A stretch of DNA of 64,000 bases, taken from assembly GCA_951812775.1 (NCBI GenBank), contig OX638326.1:1562335-1626334 (forward strand), written 5' to 3'. The number at the start of each line of letters is the position of its first letter. Position 1 is the first letter of the stretch. Below, piece after piece: positions 17,027 through 26,645 of this stretch. The translations under genes and the position numbers were made by a program. Under the pieces are notes generated by a model. The model made no database searches and had not been told where the DNA came from. It saw only the letters and a program-made list of their open reading frames with translations. Source of the stretch: an uncultured Alphaproteobacteria bacterium. Its GTDB lineage: Bacteria > Pseudomonadota > Alphaproteobacteria > MPNO01 > UBA2964.

Positions 17027-17860
17027 ATGTCAGCACACTCCGTGGCGCGAATACTGTTAGTCCCACTTCTTATCGCGACCTCTGCGGTTCCCGGCTGGTC
17101 AAAACAGGCTGTCGATCTTGAGCTCATCATGGCAACCGACGTGTCGCGTAGTATTGATCAGGATGAAGCCCAACTGCAACGACAGGGTATCGCCGATGCT
17201 TTCCGCAGCAAAGAAATCATTAAGGCGATCTCGTCAGGTTTTCTCCGCCGTATAGCCGTCGCCTATATCGATTACTCCAGTGCGTTTCACAACAAAATCG
17301 TCATCGATTGGCGCATCCTTCACAATGCGAAAACCGCGAATGATTTTGCCGATGAACTGCTGCGCGCACCGCCAACCTATGGCCGTCGTACATCGATCAG
17401 TGACGCTCTTGAACTCGCCACCAAAATGATCGAAACCAATGACATAGAAGGTACAAGACGGGTTATCGATGTCTCCGGTGACGGGCCAAACAACTGGGGT
17501 GGTCAGGTCAATTTTGTTCGCGACGCCACGATCAAGAAACGGATCACCATCAACGGCTTACCCATCATGAACGACCGCGGCAGATTCATGAGCCGTTACT
17601 ATCTGCCTGATCTGGATAAATATTATCTCGGTTGCGTCATTGGGGGACCCGGCGCGTTTATGGTCGTGGCCAACAATTTCAAAGACTTTGCCCGCGCGGT
17701 ACGCCGTAAACTCATCCTCGAAATTGCAGCAAAACCGGCCAAGATTGTCCCAGTATCCCTACTCGCACAGCGTCGTTTGGGCGCGAAGCCCCAGGCCTAC
17801 AAAAAGGGCTGTGATATTGGCGAAAAGATGCGCGCTATCCCCTGGGACGACGACACCTGA
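17027..17860 (+). CDS. DUF1194 protein with von Willebrand A-like fold
   Basis: A 277-residue secreted protein. Residues 1 to about 25 form a signal peptide (LLVPLLIATSAVPGWS). The mature part opens with LELIMATDVSRSID, a DxSxS metal-binding (MIDAS-like) motif, and has a later VSGDGPNNWGG loop, as in DUF1194 proteins. The ATG at 17027 follows GAGG; a start at 17009 is less likely. Function of the family is unknown; a periplasmic role is inferred. It converges on the CMD-like gene with a 6-base gap. Confidence 0.8.
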   Translation: MSAHSVARILLVPLLIATSAVPGWSKQAVDLELIMATDVSRSIDQDEAQLQRQGIADAFRSKEIIKAISSGFLRRIAVAYIDYSSAFHNKIVIDWRILHNAKTANDFADELLRAPPTYGRRTSISDALELATKMIETNDIEGTRRVIDVSGDGPNNWGGQVNFVRDATIKKRITINGLPIMNDRGRFMSRYYLPDLDKYYLGCVIGGPGAFMVVANNFKDFARAVRRKLILEIAAKPAKIVPVSLLAQRRLGAKPQAYKKGCDIGEKMRAIPWDDDT

Positions 17861-17866
17861 TGAGCC

Positions 17867-18472
17867 CTAATCTACTGGCAAGAGTGGCTCTTTTCCTGGA
17901 TGTAGTTGAATATCGAATGCCGTCAGCAAGGCACCCGTTGCCGCATAACTTCCGATAACGGAAACAATATCGATCAGCATTCTGGTGCCAAAAATTTGAT
18001 GTGCTGACGCAAAGGTATCCGACGTCAATTTTCGATCACCGATAAGTTGACGCCCTAGCCGGATGGCAACTGCATCTGTTTCCTCCAAGTCATCCGTGGG
18101 TTTACGGAACTTGATCAAATCGACGATCTCTTGCGAAATCCCAACCTTTAACGCCGCAGGTTCATGAGCGGTCCATTCAAATTGGTGGTTGAGCTCCCGT
18201 GCTGTCGCGAGGATCACGAGCTCCCGAACCCGTTTACTAATGCCGGATTCATGGCGCAGGTAATAATTGATCTCCTGGGTCAGCTTCGACAGTTTCGGGC
18301 TATGGAGTCTGATTCCGCCCGGACCACGGATACCGACATATGTTCCGCCGTCAGGGTCCATGAAATGATCAAAAATTTCCTTTGCCTCCTCCTCAAGTTC
18401 TTCCCGTTTGGGCAAAGGAAGACGAAAACCGGAATCGTCATAAACATCTGGCGGAAATTTCGACTCTGTCAT
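17867..18472 (-). CDS. Carboxymuconolactone decarboxylase (CMD)-like protein
   Basis: A 201-residue CMD-like protein with RVRELVILATARELNHQFEW followed by TAHEPAALKVGIS. As in the protein at 7574-8125 it lacks AhpD redox cysteines and carries EW-x-x-H instead. It starts 8 bases after the stop of the TauD-type gene, so the dioxygenase and this protein are probably made together and act in one pathway (inference). Distinct enough from the first copy not to be a recent duplicate. Confidence 0.8.
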   Translation of the reverse strand: MTESKFPPDVYDDSGFRLPLPKREELEEEAKEIFDHFMDPDGGTYVGIRGPGGIRLHSPKLSKLTQEINYYLRHESGISKRVRELVILATARELNHQFEWTAHEPAALKVGISQEIVDLIKFRKPTDDLEETDAVAIRLGRQLIGDRKLTSDTFASAHQIFGTRMLIDIVSVIGSYAATGALLTAFDIQLHPGKEPLLPVD

Positions 18473-18480
18473 TGGCTGTC

Positions 18481-19473
18481 CTATTTTTTCCTGGTCATTG
18501 TTGTCGCCGGGCGCGCAAGATTCTTGCGATGGCTTCCGGTTTTTTCGGCCTTGTCAGTGCCGCGAATATTCATTTCCACGACAGCTGATTTCAATTTTCT
18601 TTTAACACCGAATGGCTTGTCGCCCCTGACAGTAAGTCGTTCCATCCGTCGACGGTGCGGTAGGTAATCACGCGGCGCATAATGCTGGGTCGACCGATTA
18701 TCCCAAATAATGATCATATTAGCTTCCCAGCGAACCCGGTACTGATATTCGGGGACTTCCGGAAGTTGATAGAGCATTTGGAGAATTTGTTCGCTCTCAA
18801 AATCCCGAACGCCTTTGATGAATTTTGTGGTCTGCGGGCTTACATAGATTAGCCGCTTTTTACTCACCGGATGGACCCGCACTACGGGGTACGCCATATT
18901 GGGAAAAAGCTCTTCCATCTCAACAAGCTTCTTCCGACCTTCGTAGGTATTCTGATAAAGCGCCCGAAAAACCTTGAAGTCATTTACTGCTTCAAGGTTG
19001 CCATAGAAATCCTGTAACGCCGGATTAAGGCCGTCATAGGCCGCCGTCATACTGGCGAGCAACGTATCGCCGCCAACCGGCGGGACAATCGTCGAGCGGA
19101 TAATTGTCGCGGCAGGAGGCTCTTCGCGAAACATCTCATCGCTATGCCATTGATCCGTCGAGAGCGGCGGATTGTCGCCATCATTATCAAGGACAATAAG
19201 CTCGGGGTGATCAGGAAGACTGGTCGCAAAGGGATGAACTGTCAGCTCACCAAACTGGCGGCCAAAGGCAATATACTCATCCTGTGTTAGGTCCTGATTG
19301 CGAAAGATCAGCAGCCCATGCGCAACGAATGCTTTCTGGATGGCCACCATGTCGGCCTTGGCAACAGGCTGTGTCAGATCAACGTTGGAAATCTCCGCGC
19401 CTAGTGCTGCGCCAACCTGCTTGACGACCACCTTTGATTTTTGTCGTTTTCGCTTCGCCGCCACTGTCGCCAT
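18481..19473 (-). CDS. TauD/TfdA-type 2OG-Fe(II) dioxygenase
   Basis: A 330-residue protein starting at the ATG at 19473, which follows GGGAGAAACGTC. H110-x-D112 (TDQWHSDEMF) and H264 (DNRSTQHYAPRDY) form the iron site; an arginine in LPHRRRMERLTV binds 2-oxoglutarate. Both ends are unusual: a Lys/Arg-rich N-terminus (AAKRKRQKSK) and a basic tail of about 40 residues after RGDKPFGVKRKLKS that ends TMTRKK. The core resembles alpha-ketoglutarate-dependent taurine or 2,4-D dioxygenases, but substrate is not predictable. Upstream gene of a two-gene unit with a CMD-like protein. Confidence 0.87.
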   Translation of the reverse strand: MATVAAKRKRQKSKVVVKQVGAALGAEISNVDLTQPVAKADMVAIQKAFVAHGLLIFRNQDLTQDEYIAFGRQFGELTVHPFATSLPDHPELIVLDNDGDNPPLSTDQWHSDEMFREEPPAATIIRSTIVPPVGGDTLLASMTAAYDGLNPALQDFYGNLEAVNDFKVFRALYQNTYEGRKKLVEMEELFPNMAYPVVRVHPVSKKRLIYVSPQTTKFIKGVRDFESEQILQMLYQLPEVPEYQYRVRWEANMIIIWDNRSTQHYAPRDYLPHRRRMERLTVRGDKPFGVKRKLKSAVVEMNIRGTDKAEKTGSHRKNLARPATTMTRKK

Positions 19474-19545
19474 GACGTTTCTCCCATCTTTGAAAAAAGG
19501 ATAGGCAATCACCTGCACAACCGCAACAGAAGCAGTAAGTGCGAG

Positions 19546-21438
19546 TCAGGAACGAACGGGCGCTGTCAGCGTGTTGTTGACGATATCTTCGGGTAAATCA
19601 TCAAAGGACGCGTAGTTTAACTCATAGAGTTTTGCGTAAAGACCATTCTTCTCGATCAATGCATCATGCGTATCAGTTTCGATGATCCGCCCTTCCTGCA
19701 GAACGATGATCCTGTCAGCATTGCGCACCGTTGCCAGGCGATGCGCAATCACGATGCCTGTTCGGCCTTCCAGTAGTCGCTGCAATGCGATCTGAATCTG
19801 GCGCTCTGTGTAGCTATCGATATTTGCCGTCGCTTCATCGAGGATCAAAATCTTAGCATCCGCTACCAAAGCGCGGGCAAAGCTCAGAAGCTGTCTTTGC
19901 CCCATCGACAGGTTGTGGCCTTGCTGTTCGAGGACGGTATCATACCCGTATGGCAACGCGGTAATAAACTCATGTGCACCGACTATTTTGGCGGCTTCTT
20001 CAACATCTTCACGCGTCGCATCAGTCGTCCGATAGCGTATGTTCTCCAGAATGCTACCGGTAAACAGGAAGGGATCCTGCAGAACCATTGCGACATGTCG
20101 GCCCAGCGCCGCTTTCGCATAGTCCCGCACATCGACATTATCTATAAGGATTTCGCCGTCCCAGACATCATAAAAACGATTTAACAATGCCGTAATGCTG
20201 GTCTTACCTGACCCGGTTGGTCCAACAAGGGCAATCGTCTCGCCCGGCTGCACCTTAAAGCTCAACTCCTTGAGGATAGGCTGGTCTTTGTAATACCCGA
20301 ATGTGACGTTTCGAAACTCCAATGTCCCCTCAACATTTTCGGGGTCCGCCGCATCCGGTTTGTCTGAGATCGCCAAGGGTACATCCAGGACCTCAAATAT
20401 CCTCTGGCCAGAAGCCATCGCCCGCTGCATTACACTGTATTGGATGGTCAGCGACCGGATGGGATCAAAAAACCGCTGCACGTAAAACAGAAAGGCGACC
20501 ATCACCCCAACATCCAGCGCCTTATCAAGCACCAGCGTGCCACCAACAACGACGACAATCGCCATGGCTGCCCCTGTCAGCGTGTCAACGATCGGGACCA
20601 TGACTTGTGCAAATTTTGCGGCGCGAAGGTGAGCCCGAAGGTTTTCCTGAGATTTGTCGCCGTAAAGTTCGAGATTTACGGCTTCACGATGCATACCCTG
20701 CACGGTTCGCACCGAATGAATACCTTCTGCAAGAGCACCGTTGGTGATCGAGTTGGTTTCGCGCGCCCGGCGGAATGCTTTTCTCGCCCATGGTAACCAA
20801 ACCATTCGAACGAAGAACAAGGTCGGTACGACGGAAAGCGTTAGCAAACCAAGCTCAAAGTTCAACGTCAGCATTATGATGACAATGCCGAACAGCAAAA
20901 CGAGGTCACCGAATGCCGTAATGGAATTTTCCAGAAATTCCTGCAGAGAATTCACATCTCCCTGCAGGCGGGACATCATGCGCCCTACTTCGGTACGATC
21001 CATAAATGTTAGCGCGACATCCTGGAGATGCGCGTACATGGCAGTCCGAAGGTCAAAAATTACCCGTTCTCCGGTCAACCCGACGAGCCGGTCTTGCAGA
21101 TAGTTGGCGGCGTAATTCACGAGGATAACGGCTGCAAAAATCGCAACGGCAAATGTCAGCAATGCCTGACTGCCGGTATCGCCGACGAGTGCTTTATCGA
21201 TGGCGTAGCGAATAACCAACGGTATCGAGAGCTGCGCGGCCGTAAAAACGAGCACCGATACCATCGCGAAATACATTGTCTTGCGGTATGGCTTCACATA
21301 TTCCGCAAACCGACGAACAACCTTTCGGTCGAATGCTGCGCCAAAGATCACCTCATCTTGGCTGATTTGCGAGCCGACAACAGCACGCGGTGGCCGAACG
21401 GCATTGGGATCAGCGGCGGTACGGAAGGCTGACGTCAT
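19546..21438 (-). CDS. ABC exporter half-transporter, subunit with consensus Walker B
   Basis: A 630-residue half-transporter: six membrane helices (about residues 50-330) fused to an ATPase domain. Walker A is GPTGSGKTS, Walker B ILILDEATANID with the catalytic Glu, and the H-loop IVIAHRLAT. The signature reads NLSMGQRQ rather than LSGGQ. Its ATG overlaps the stop of the other subunit by 4 bases. The complementary defects in the two subunits fit a heterodimer with one working and one degenerate ATP site, as in LmrCD or TM287/288. Substrate unknown; drugs or lipids are typical. Confidence 0.9.
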   Translation of the reverse strand: MTSAFRTAADPNAVRPPRAVVGSQISQDEVIFGAAFDRKVVRRFAEYVKPYRKTMYFAMVSVLVFTAAQLSIPLVIRYAIDKALVGDTGSQALLTFAVAIFAAVILVNYAANYLQDRLVGLTGERVIFDLRTAMYAHLQDVALTFMDRTEVGRMMSRLQGDVNSLQEFLENSITAFGDLVLLFGIVIIMLTLNFELGLLTLSVVPTLFFVRMVWLPWARKAFRRARETNSITNGALAEGIHSVRTVQGMHREAVNLELYGDKSQENLRAHLRAAKFAQVMVPIVDTLTGAAMAIVVVVGGTLVLDKALDVGVMVAFLFYVQRFFDPIRSLTIQYSVMQRAMASGQRIFEVLDVPLAISDKPDAADPENVEGTLEFRNVTFGYYKDQPILKELSFKVQPGETIALVGPTGSGKTSITALLNRFYDVWDGEILIDNVDVRDYAKAALGRHVAMVLQDPFLFTGSILENIRYRTTDATREDVEEAAKIVGAHEFITALPYGYDTVLEQQGHNLSMGQRQLLSFARALVADAKILILDEATANIDSYTERQIQIALQRLLEGRTGIVIAHRLATVRNADRIIVLQEGRIIETDTHDALIEKNGLYAKLYELNYASFDDLPEDIVNNTLTAPVRS

Positions 21439-23336
21439 TCAGCTGCTCCCTTTGTGGCGTTCACGGTCTCTTCGCCCTCGCGACTCTGCAAAGAAAATAA
21501 TGCCGCATACTTGCCGCCCTGTGCGACCAGATCATCGTGCAAACCTTGTTCAACTACAGCGCCATTCTCAATGAACAGTATTTCATCGGCGTGGCGCAAT
21601 GTGCCCAAACGATGCGAAATAATGATCGTGGCAGCGCTCTGTGCCTGTTCTTTTAGCGCCTGCCGAATGCGCTGTTCTGTGCCAGCATCAATTGCTGCCG
21701 TTGAGTCATCGAGAACAAGAATTTCAGGCTGCAACATAGCCGTGCGCGCAATCGCAATCCGTTGTTTTTGCCCCCCGGAAAGAGAGACACCGCGTTCTCC
21801 AACCAGCGTTTCATACCCTTTCGGCAATCCATCAATAAACCCATCAATCTGCGAAATCGTCGCAGCATTGCGAATTTCTGTCTCTTCAGCCCAGGGGTTT
21901 CCGTAAGCAATGTTATTTTCCAACGAGGCGGTAAACAGAAAGGGGTCCTGCGCCAAAACACTGACCTTGCTGCGAAGCGATGACAGTTTGACTTCACGTA
22001 TATCAACCCCATCGATGGTGATTTGTCCCCCAGCTACGTCGTAAAATCGCGGTAGCAGATGTGCGATGGTCGACTTTCCGCTTCCCGGTGGGCCAACAAT
22101 TCCCAGTGTTTTGCCGCGTCTGACTTCAAAGGAAATACCATTCAGAACCGTCGGCAACCCTTCGCCGGGATAGGCAAAACTCACATTCTCGAATTTAACG
22201 GTCTCAATTTGATCAGATAGTTCCTTTGCATCGGGCTTGTCGGCAACGACAGGATCGAGATCAAGTACGCCAAACATGCGCGCGCCGCAAGTTAATGTCC
22301 GGGCGAACGAATTGACGACCAAGCCAAGCTGTCTCACCGGCAATTGCAGGATCGTCATAAAGGTCAAAAATTCCGTCAGTGTCCCCACGGTCATTTGCCC
22401 ATCAATCACCCGCGTGCCACCGACCCACAGGATGAGCCCCATCGCCACGAAATAGGCGAATGTCATCGCTGTGGTGGATGAAACGCGGGTTTTTATACGC
22501 TCGGCAGCCATGGTATGGGCTTCTTCGGACGCCACATCATATTTTTCCAGCTCATAGGGTTCCGCGCCGAAAGCTCTAACGACACGGATACCCGTCAGAT
22601 TCTCATCCATAATCCGGCCAAGAACCGCCATCTTTTCCTGGAGGGTCCACCACAAGCCGCGCAGTTTCAGGCGGGAAACCGCCGATTTCCACATCACGAA
22701 CGGGACGAAGCCAAGCGCCAACAGCCCCATCACCAGATCAGTCGAGATCAATAGGTAAGCACCAACACCAACCAGTATGACCAGAAGAAAAACCCGCAAC
22801 AGCCCGGTGTTCATGAAAGAGCGAATACCTTCCAAATCCAGCATGCCTCGGGTGATCAACTCTCCGGTATGAACATGGTCATGGAATGAAAAGCTAAGCT
22901 GCTGCAATTTGGCATAGAACGCGATACGGAGGTCATACGCCAGAAGGTGGCCGATAGACTCACCACAATAGTTATGAAGGAGCGTAAACACGCCGCGTAG
23001 AACCGCTGCGGCCATAAGAAGTGAAGCAGCATAGTAAAGCGCGTCGCGTCCAGCTTCCGGAGATACATTTCCTTTGCCAACAAGCCCCAAAGCCCCATCA
23101 ACCGCATCGCCTAAAAGCTGCGGGATCATCAACTGAAAACAGGCGGCAGCGACGATGCCAAACAACGCCAAAGTAATCCGGATCCTGTTGCTGAAGGCAA
23201 GTTTGACGATCCGCCAAAAAACAATCGCGTCGTCGCTGATATTGCGATCAGGATCAATCTCCAGACCGGCATATGATCTGGCGTAAATCCGGGAACTCAG
23301 CTGATGGGGGCCTTTTGCTGATGTCGAACTGTCCAT
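21435..23336 (-). CDS. ABC exporter half-transporter, subunit with degenerate Walker B
   Basis: A 633-residue half-transporter with a fused transmembrane domain (about residues 50-340) and ATPase domain. Walker A is GPPGSGKST and the signature is VSLSGGQKQ. The Walker B reads ILVLDDSTAAID, with Asp in place of the catalytic Glu. The H-loop IIISHRLGT is intact. First gene of the pair, translationally coupled to the 630-residue partner. The start at 23336 is preceded by AGG. Export from cytoplasm or inner leaflet is inferred from the family. Confidence 0.9.
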   Translation of the reverse strand: MDSSTSAKGPHQLSSRIYARSYAGLEIDPDRNISDDAIVFWRIVKLAFSNRIRITLALFGIVAAACFQLMIPQLLGDAVDGALGLVGKGNVSPEAGRDALYYAASLLMAAAVLRGVFTLLHNYCGESIGHLLAYDLRIAFYAKLQQLSFSFHDHVHTGELITRGMLDLEGIRSFMNTGLLRVFLLVILVGVGAYLLISTDLVMGLLALGFVPFVMWKSAVSRLKLRGLWWTLQEKMAVLGRIMDENLTGIRVVRAFGAEPYELEKYDVASEEAHTMAAERIKTRVSSTTAMTFAYFVAMGLILWVGGTRVIDGQMTVGTLTEFLTFMTILQLPVRQLGLVVNSFARTLTCGARMFGVLDLDPVVADKPDAKELSDQIETVKFENVSFAYPGEGLPTVLNGISFEVRRGKTLGIVGPPGSGKSTIAHLLPRFYDVAGGQITIDGVDIREVKLSSLRSKVSVLAQDPFLFTASLENNIAYGNPWAEETEIRNAATISQIDGFIDGLPKGYETLVGERGVSLSGGQKQRIAIARTAMLQPEILVLDDSTAAIDAGTEQRIRQALKEQAQSAATIIISHRLGTLRHADEILFIENGAVVEQGLHDDLVAQGGKYAALFSLQSREGEETVNATKGAAE

Positions 23337-23455
23337 CCTGGGAAATTACACCTGCATTTGAATCGATACCAGCCATCGCCGACAGCAATGGGGTTGATGC
23401 CGAAAAACCGGCGCATCATACTCGGAAAAATCAAAACTGATACCCGACAGGCGAT

Positions 23456-24586
23456 ATGACTAATTCTCTAAAGCCAAACCCGCTGTTCAACGATAACAAG
23501 ATGAAAATTGGCATTATCGCCATGAACTGTTCACACGGCTCGACGATCACGACAGCGGACAATACCTGGGACATGACCTGGCCGGAAACGGAAGAAGTCG
23601 TGAAAATGGCAGATCAGGCAGGGTTTGAAGTTTTGCTGCCAGTCGCGCGATGGAAAGGCTATGGCGGCGAAACCAACTTCAACAACCGTACATTTGAAAC
23701 TTTTAACTGGGCAGCGGCGGTTTCAGCGATCACCGATTACAGCTGTATCTTTTCCACCGCCCATGTACCGCTCATCCACCCCGTCGCCGCGGCCAAACAA
23801 TGCGCAACGATTGACCACATCTCCGGCGGACGGTTTGGTTTCAATGTTGTGTGTGGCTGGTTCAAGAATGAATTCGAGATGTTTGGGGCGGCTTGGAAGG
23901 AACATGAGGTTCGTTATGAATATGCCACCGAATGGTTAAAGTTCGTTCGCCAAATTTGGACTACTGAAGGTGAGTTCGATTTCAACGGCCAATGGTTTAC
24001 ATCGAAAGCTGTCTGGAGTGAGCCCAAACCAATCCAAAAACCCATGCCCCCAGTGATGAATGCCGGCGGATCGCCAGCCGGACAGAAATTTGCCGCAACC
24101 CAGTCCGATATGAATTTTGTTCTGCTAAAAGAGCGCGACAAAGAAGGCGGCAAGGCGCAAATGAGTCACCTCAAGGGTATGGCCAAGGAAGCCGGTCGTG
24201 ACATTCAGGTTTGGATACATGCCTATATCGTGTGCCGGGAAACTGAAAAGGAAGCGCGGGACTACGCTGAACATTACATCGTCGAGAAAGGCGACTACGT
24301 CGCCGTAAACAACCTGCTGGAAATTTTCGGGATGCAGTCAGAGACCCTTCCCGCCGAAGTCCTGGATCAATTCCGGCGTCATTTTATCGGTGGCCATGGA
24401 GGCTACCCGTTAATTGGCACCCCTGAGCAGATCGTTGACGAGATGAATGACCTGGTCGAAATGGGTATCGATGGCATTCTGCTTTCCTGGGTCGATTACA
24501 AAACCGAATGCCAGCAGTGGATCGACAAAATTATGCCGCTAATGGAACAGGCTGGCCAACGCGCGCCGAAACCGACAGTCGCCTAG
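23456..24586 (+). CDS. Luciferase-like flavin-dependent monooxygenase (RutA/SsuD-like)
   Basis: A 376-residue LLM-class TIM-barrel protein. Features are MKIGIIAMNCSHG, FNNRTFETFNWAAA, FSTAHVPLIHPVAAAKQ, DHISGGRFGFNVVCGW and a C-terminal GTPEQIVDEM. These match two-component monooxygenases such as RutA (uracil ring opening) and SsuD (alkanesulfonates), which take reduced FMN from a separate reductase. The flavin reductase-like gene at 50004 is a possible but distant partner. The alternative internal start at the Met of MKIGII is possible. It ends overlapping the convergent hydrolase gene by 4 bases. Confidence 0.85.
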   Translation: MTNSLKPNPLFNDNKMKIGIIAMNCSHGSTITTADNTWDMTWPETEEVVKMADQAGFEVLLPVARWKGYGGETNFNNRTFETFNWAAAVSAITDYSCIFSTAHVPLIHPVAAAKQCATIDHISGGRFGFNVVCGWFKNEFEMFGAAWKEHEVRYEYATEWLKFVRQIWTTEGEFDFNGQWFTSKAVWSEPKPIQKPMPPVMNAGGSPAGQKFAATQSDMNFVLLKERDKEGGKAQMSHLKGMAKEAGRDIQVWIHAYIVCRETEKEARDYAEHYIVEKGDYVAVNNLLEIFGMQSETLPAEVLDQFRRHFIGGHGGYPLIGTPEQIVDEMNDLVEMGIDGILLSWVDYKTECQQWIDKIMPLMEQAGQRAPKPTVA

Positions 24587-25473
24587 TCATCCTTTTGAAG
24601 GCCAGACAGCAGAGCGGAAGCCCCTTCATAGGGTGTTTTTTCGGCCCAGCGCCCCGCTTCGACCATGGCAAAGAACTCTGATAGCTGCCCGTTAAATGCC
24701 GCGGGTTCTTCTAAATTAATCGTGTGACCGGTTTTGGGTACGACCCACAGACCCGACGCCGGAATCGTGCGCTTAAGATAGAGCCCCGGTTCCAGACACC
24801 AATCATCTTCGTCGCCGCTGATGATAAGTGTTGGAACCTTCATCGCCCGCAAATCATCTTCCAAATCGTAGAGACTTGGGCGCACTTTCTGCACACCCCG
24901 CATCGTCAAAGCAGAACCGGTGGCAGAATGTTCAGCCAGCGTATCGCGGAACTCCGCCCAGCCTTGCGGATCCTTTTCCCTGAATTGCTGACGATAGGCC
25001 CCATCAGCATACATTTGCGCCATTTCAGCGGCACCAATCTTGTCATACTCCGCCGCCAGCACTTCACAATCGGCAGCATATTGCTCCCGCTGGTCATAAG
25101 CCGCACCGTAACCGCACGCAGCGACAGTGAGAGATATCGCCATTTCCGGGTATCGGATTCCAAAATGAAGAACCGCAAACCCGCCCATGGAAATACCCAC
25201 TATATGGGCTTTCTCAACAGCGGCGCCGCGCATCACGGCTGCTATATCGTCAGCGGCTATCGCCTGCGAATACTGCTCTTGCTCCTCGGGAACATCAGAC
25301 GGCGGAAATCCGCGGGCATTATAGGTAATGCAACGGTAGCGGCGTGAGAAAAAACGAACCTGTGTCGCCCAACTCCGGTAATCGTCGGCAAATTCGTGCA
25401 CAAAGACGATGGGAATGCCCTCGCCAGATTCCTCAAAAAACAGCTTTACGCCGTTGTTATCTGCAAATGCCAT
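24583..25473 (-). CDS. Alpha/beta-hydrolase
   Basis: A 296-residue alpha/beta-fold hydrolase. The nucleophile elbow GISMGG places Ser at 95; LIISGDEDDWC and KTGHTINLEEP supply the acid and His. AAGGAAGGA precedes the ATG. Similar proteins are annotated as 3-oxoadipate enol-lactonases or haloperoxidase-like hydrolases, but the sequence does not decide. It lies downstream of the TAXI gene but behind a terminator, so expression is probably separate. Confidence 0.85.
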   Translation of the reverse strand: MAFADNNGVKLFFEESGEGIPIVFVHEFADDYRSWATQVRFFSRRYRCITYNARGFPPSDVPEEQEQYSQAIAADDIAAVMRGAAVEKAHIVGISMGGFAVLHFGIRYPEMAISLTVAACGYGAAYDQREQYAADCEVLAAEYDKIGAAEMAQMYADGAYRQQFREKDPQGWAEFRDTLAEHSATGSALTMRGVQKVRPSLYDLEDDLRAMKVPTLIISGDEDDWCLEPGLYLKRTIPASGLWVVPKTGHTINLEEPAAFNGQLSEFFAMVEAGRWAEKTPYEGASALLSGLQKDD

Positions 25474-25524
25474 CTATCCTTCCTTCGACCCAAAACTCAA
25501 ATCTATTCCAAACTGCTTCGCACC

Positions 25525-25556
25525 AACAAAAAATGGCGGCCCGAAGACCGCCATTT
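25525..25556 (-). terminator. Rho-independent terminator after the TAXI receptor gene
   Basis: Perfect 9-bp stem AAATGGCGG/CCGCCATTT with an 8-base loop, followed on the minus strand by a T run. It lies 20 bases beyond the stop of the receptor gene. Confidence 0.85.
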
Positions 25557-25575
25557 CTATTGAAATCGAATGGTT

Positions 25576-26556
25576 TTATTTACCGCCGATTTTGCGGCCA
25601 AGTTCTTTCAAAGCACGAATGGCACCAGGATGGTATGGCGCCATATCAGGTGCACCAAAATTCTTTGGCTTCACCCGATTGAAAGCACCAAAACCTTTGG
25701 CGAGGTGCTTTTTATTTGTGGCGAGTGCCTTCGTCACCTTATAGACAACTTCTTCATTCATATCCTTATGTGTAAACAACACATAATCGATCTGAACAAT
25801 ATTGGTTGGCTTAAAGATGCCAGGCATCTTGGTGTTTTTTTCCAGAACGATTTCTGCTGCAGGCATGATCTTCTTAAAGCGTGCCAATCCTGCCGGCGTC
25901 GTATCCATATCAAGATAAGTGAACCCGCCCCTCTTGCGCAGCTGCGTATTTACCTTCCGGCCGGCACCCGACCCAAGGCTGATCCATGAGATATCTGTTT
26001 TACCTTCGCCGAGGGCGAAAATGCCCTTGGCAAACCCGGAAACCGGTACCTTTTTGAAATCATCGTAAGACATGTTGCCATTCGCCAGAGCGCCCTTGAT
26101 GAAAATTTCAATGATGCTCAAGGAGGTATATTTTGAGGTAATCCGTTTTCCCTTGAGCTTCTTCAAATCATGAATCGATTTGGCGCCAAAATCCGTTACC
26201 GTTGCGATACCGGTCCGTAGTGGGAACATACGGCCAATGAGGCGCAGGTTTTTGTGCGGACGACCTTTAAACGTACCAACACCCTTGTAGGCGTAAAGTG
26301 TCTCCATACCGTTAGAGAAACCGAAATCAACTTCGCCACGGTTCACGATTGGAATATAGGTCGTGGACCCACCCATTGGCTGGGGGCGACCTTTCACGCC
26401 GGGGGCTTTAGCGCTAACAGTCTTCGCAACAGCAATACCGGTGCGGTAGCCGAGACTGCCCTGTGGGTTCGTCGCAAAAACCGCAACCTGCGCGGCCGCG
26501 ACACCGACCATGGCTGAAGCGGCCGTAAAAGCCGCTGCAAATACAATCTTATTCAT
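25576..26556 (-). CDS. TRAP transporter solute receptor, TAXI family
   Basis: A 326-residue periplasmic binding protein with a signal peptide (about residues 1-22, FAAAFTAASAMVGVAAA). The mature part shows VAVFATNPQGSLGYRTG and GGSTTYIPIVNRGEVDFGF, typical of TAXI receptors, and a C-terminal MAPYHPGAIRALKELG. It delivers a solute to the adjacent fused permease. GGAGGAAG precedes the ATG. Second gene after the permease and closed by a terminator. Characterised TAXI ligands include glutamate-like compounds, but the ligand here is unknown. Confidence 0.9.
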   Translation of the reverse strand: MNKIVFAAAFTAASAMVGVAAAQVAVFATNPQGSLGYRTGIAVAKTVSAKAPGVKGRPQPMGGSTTYIPIVNRGEVDFGFSNGMETLYAYKGVGTFKGRPHKNLRLIGRMFPLRTGIATVTDFGAKSIHDLKKLKGKRITSKYTSLSIIEIFIKGALANGNMSYDDFKKVPVSGFAKGIFALGEGKTDISWISLGSGAGRKVNTQLRKRGGFTYLDMDTTPAGLARFKKIMPAAEIVLEKNTKMPGIFKPTNIVQIDYVLFTHKDMNEEVVYKVTKALATNKKHLAKGFGAFNRVKPKNFGAPDMAPYHPGAIRALKELGRKIGGK

Positions 26557-26645
26557 AACTTCCTCCGAAATTGAAACAGGTAATTCTTATGAAATTCGTC
26601 TCACTTGATAGAAGCTTAGCCGGATAATTTGATGCCGTCACGGCC

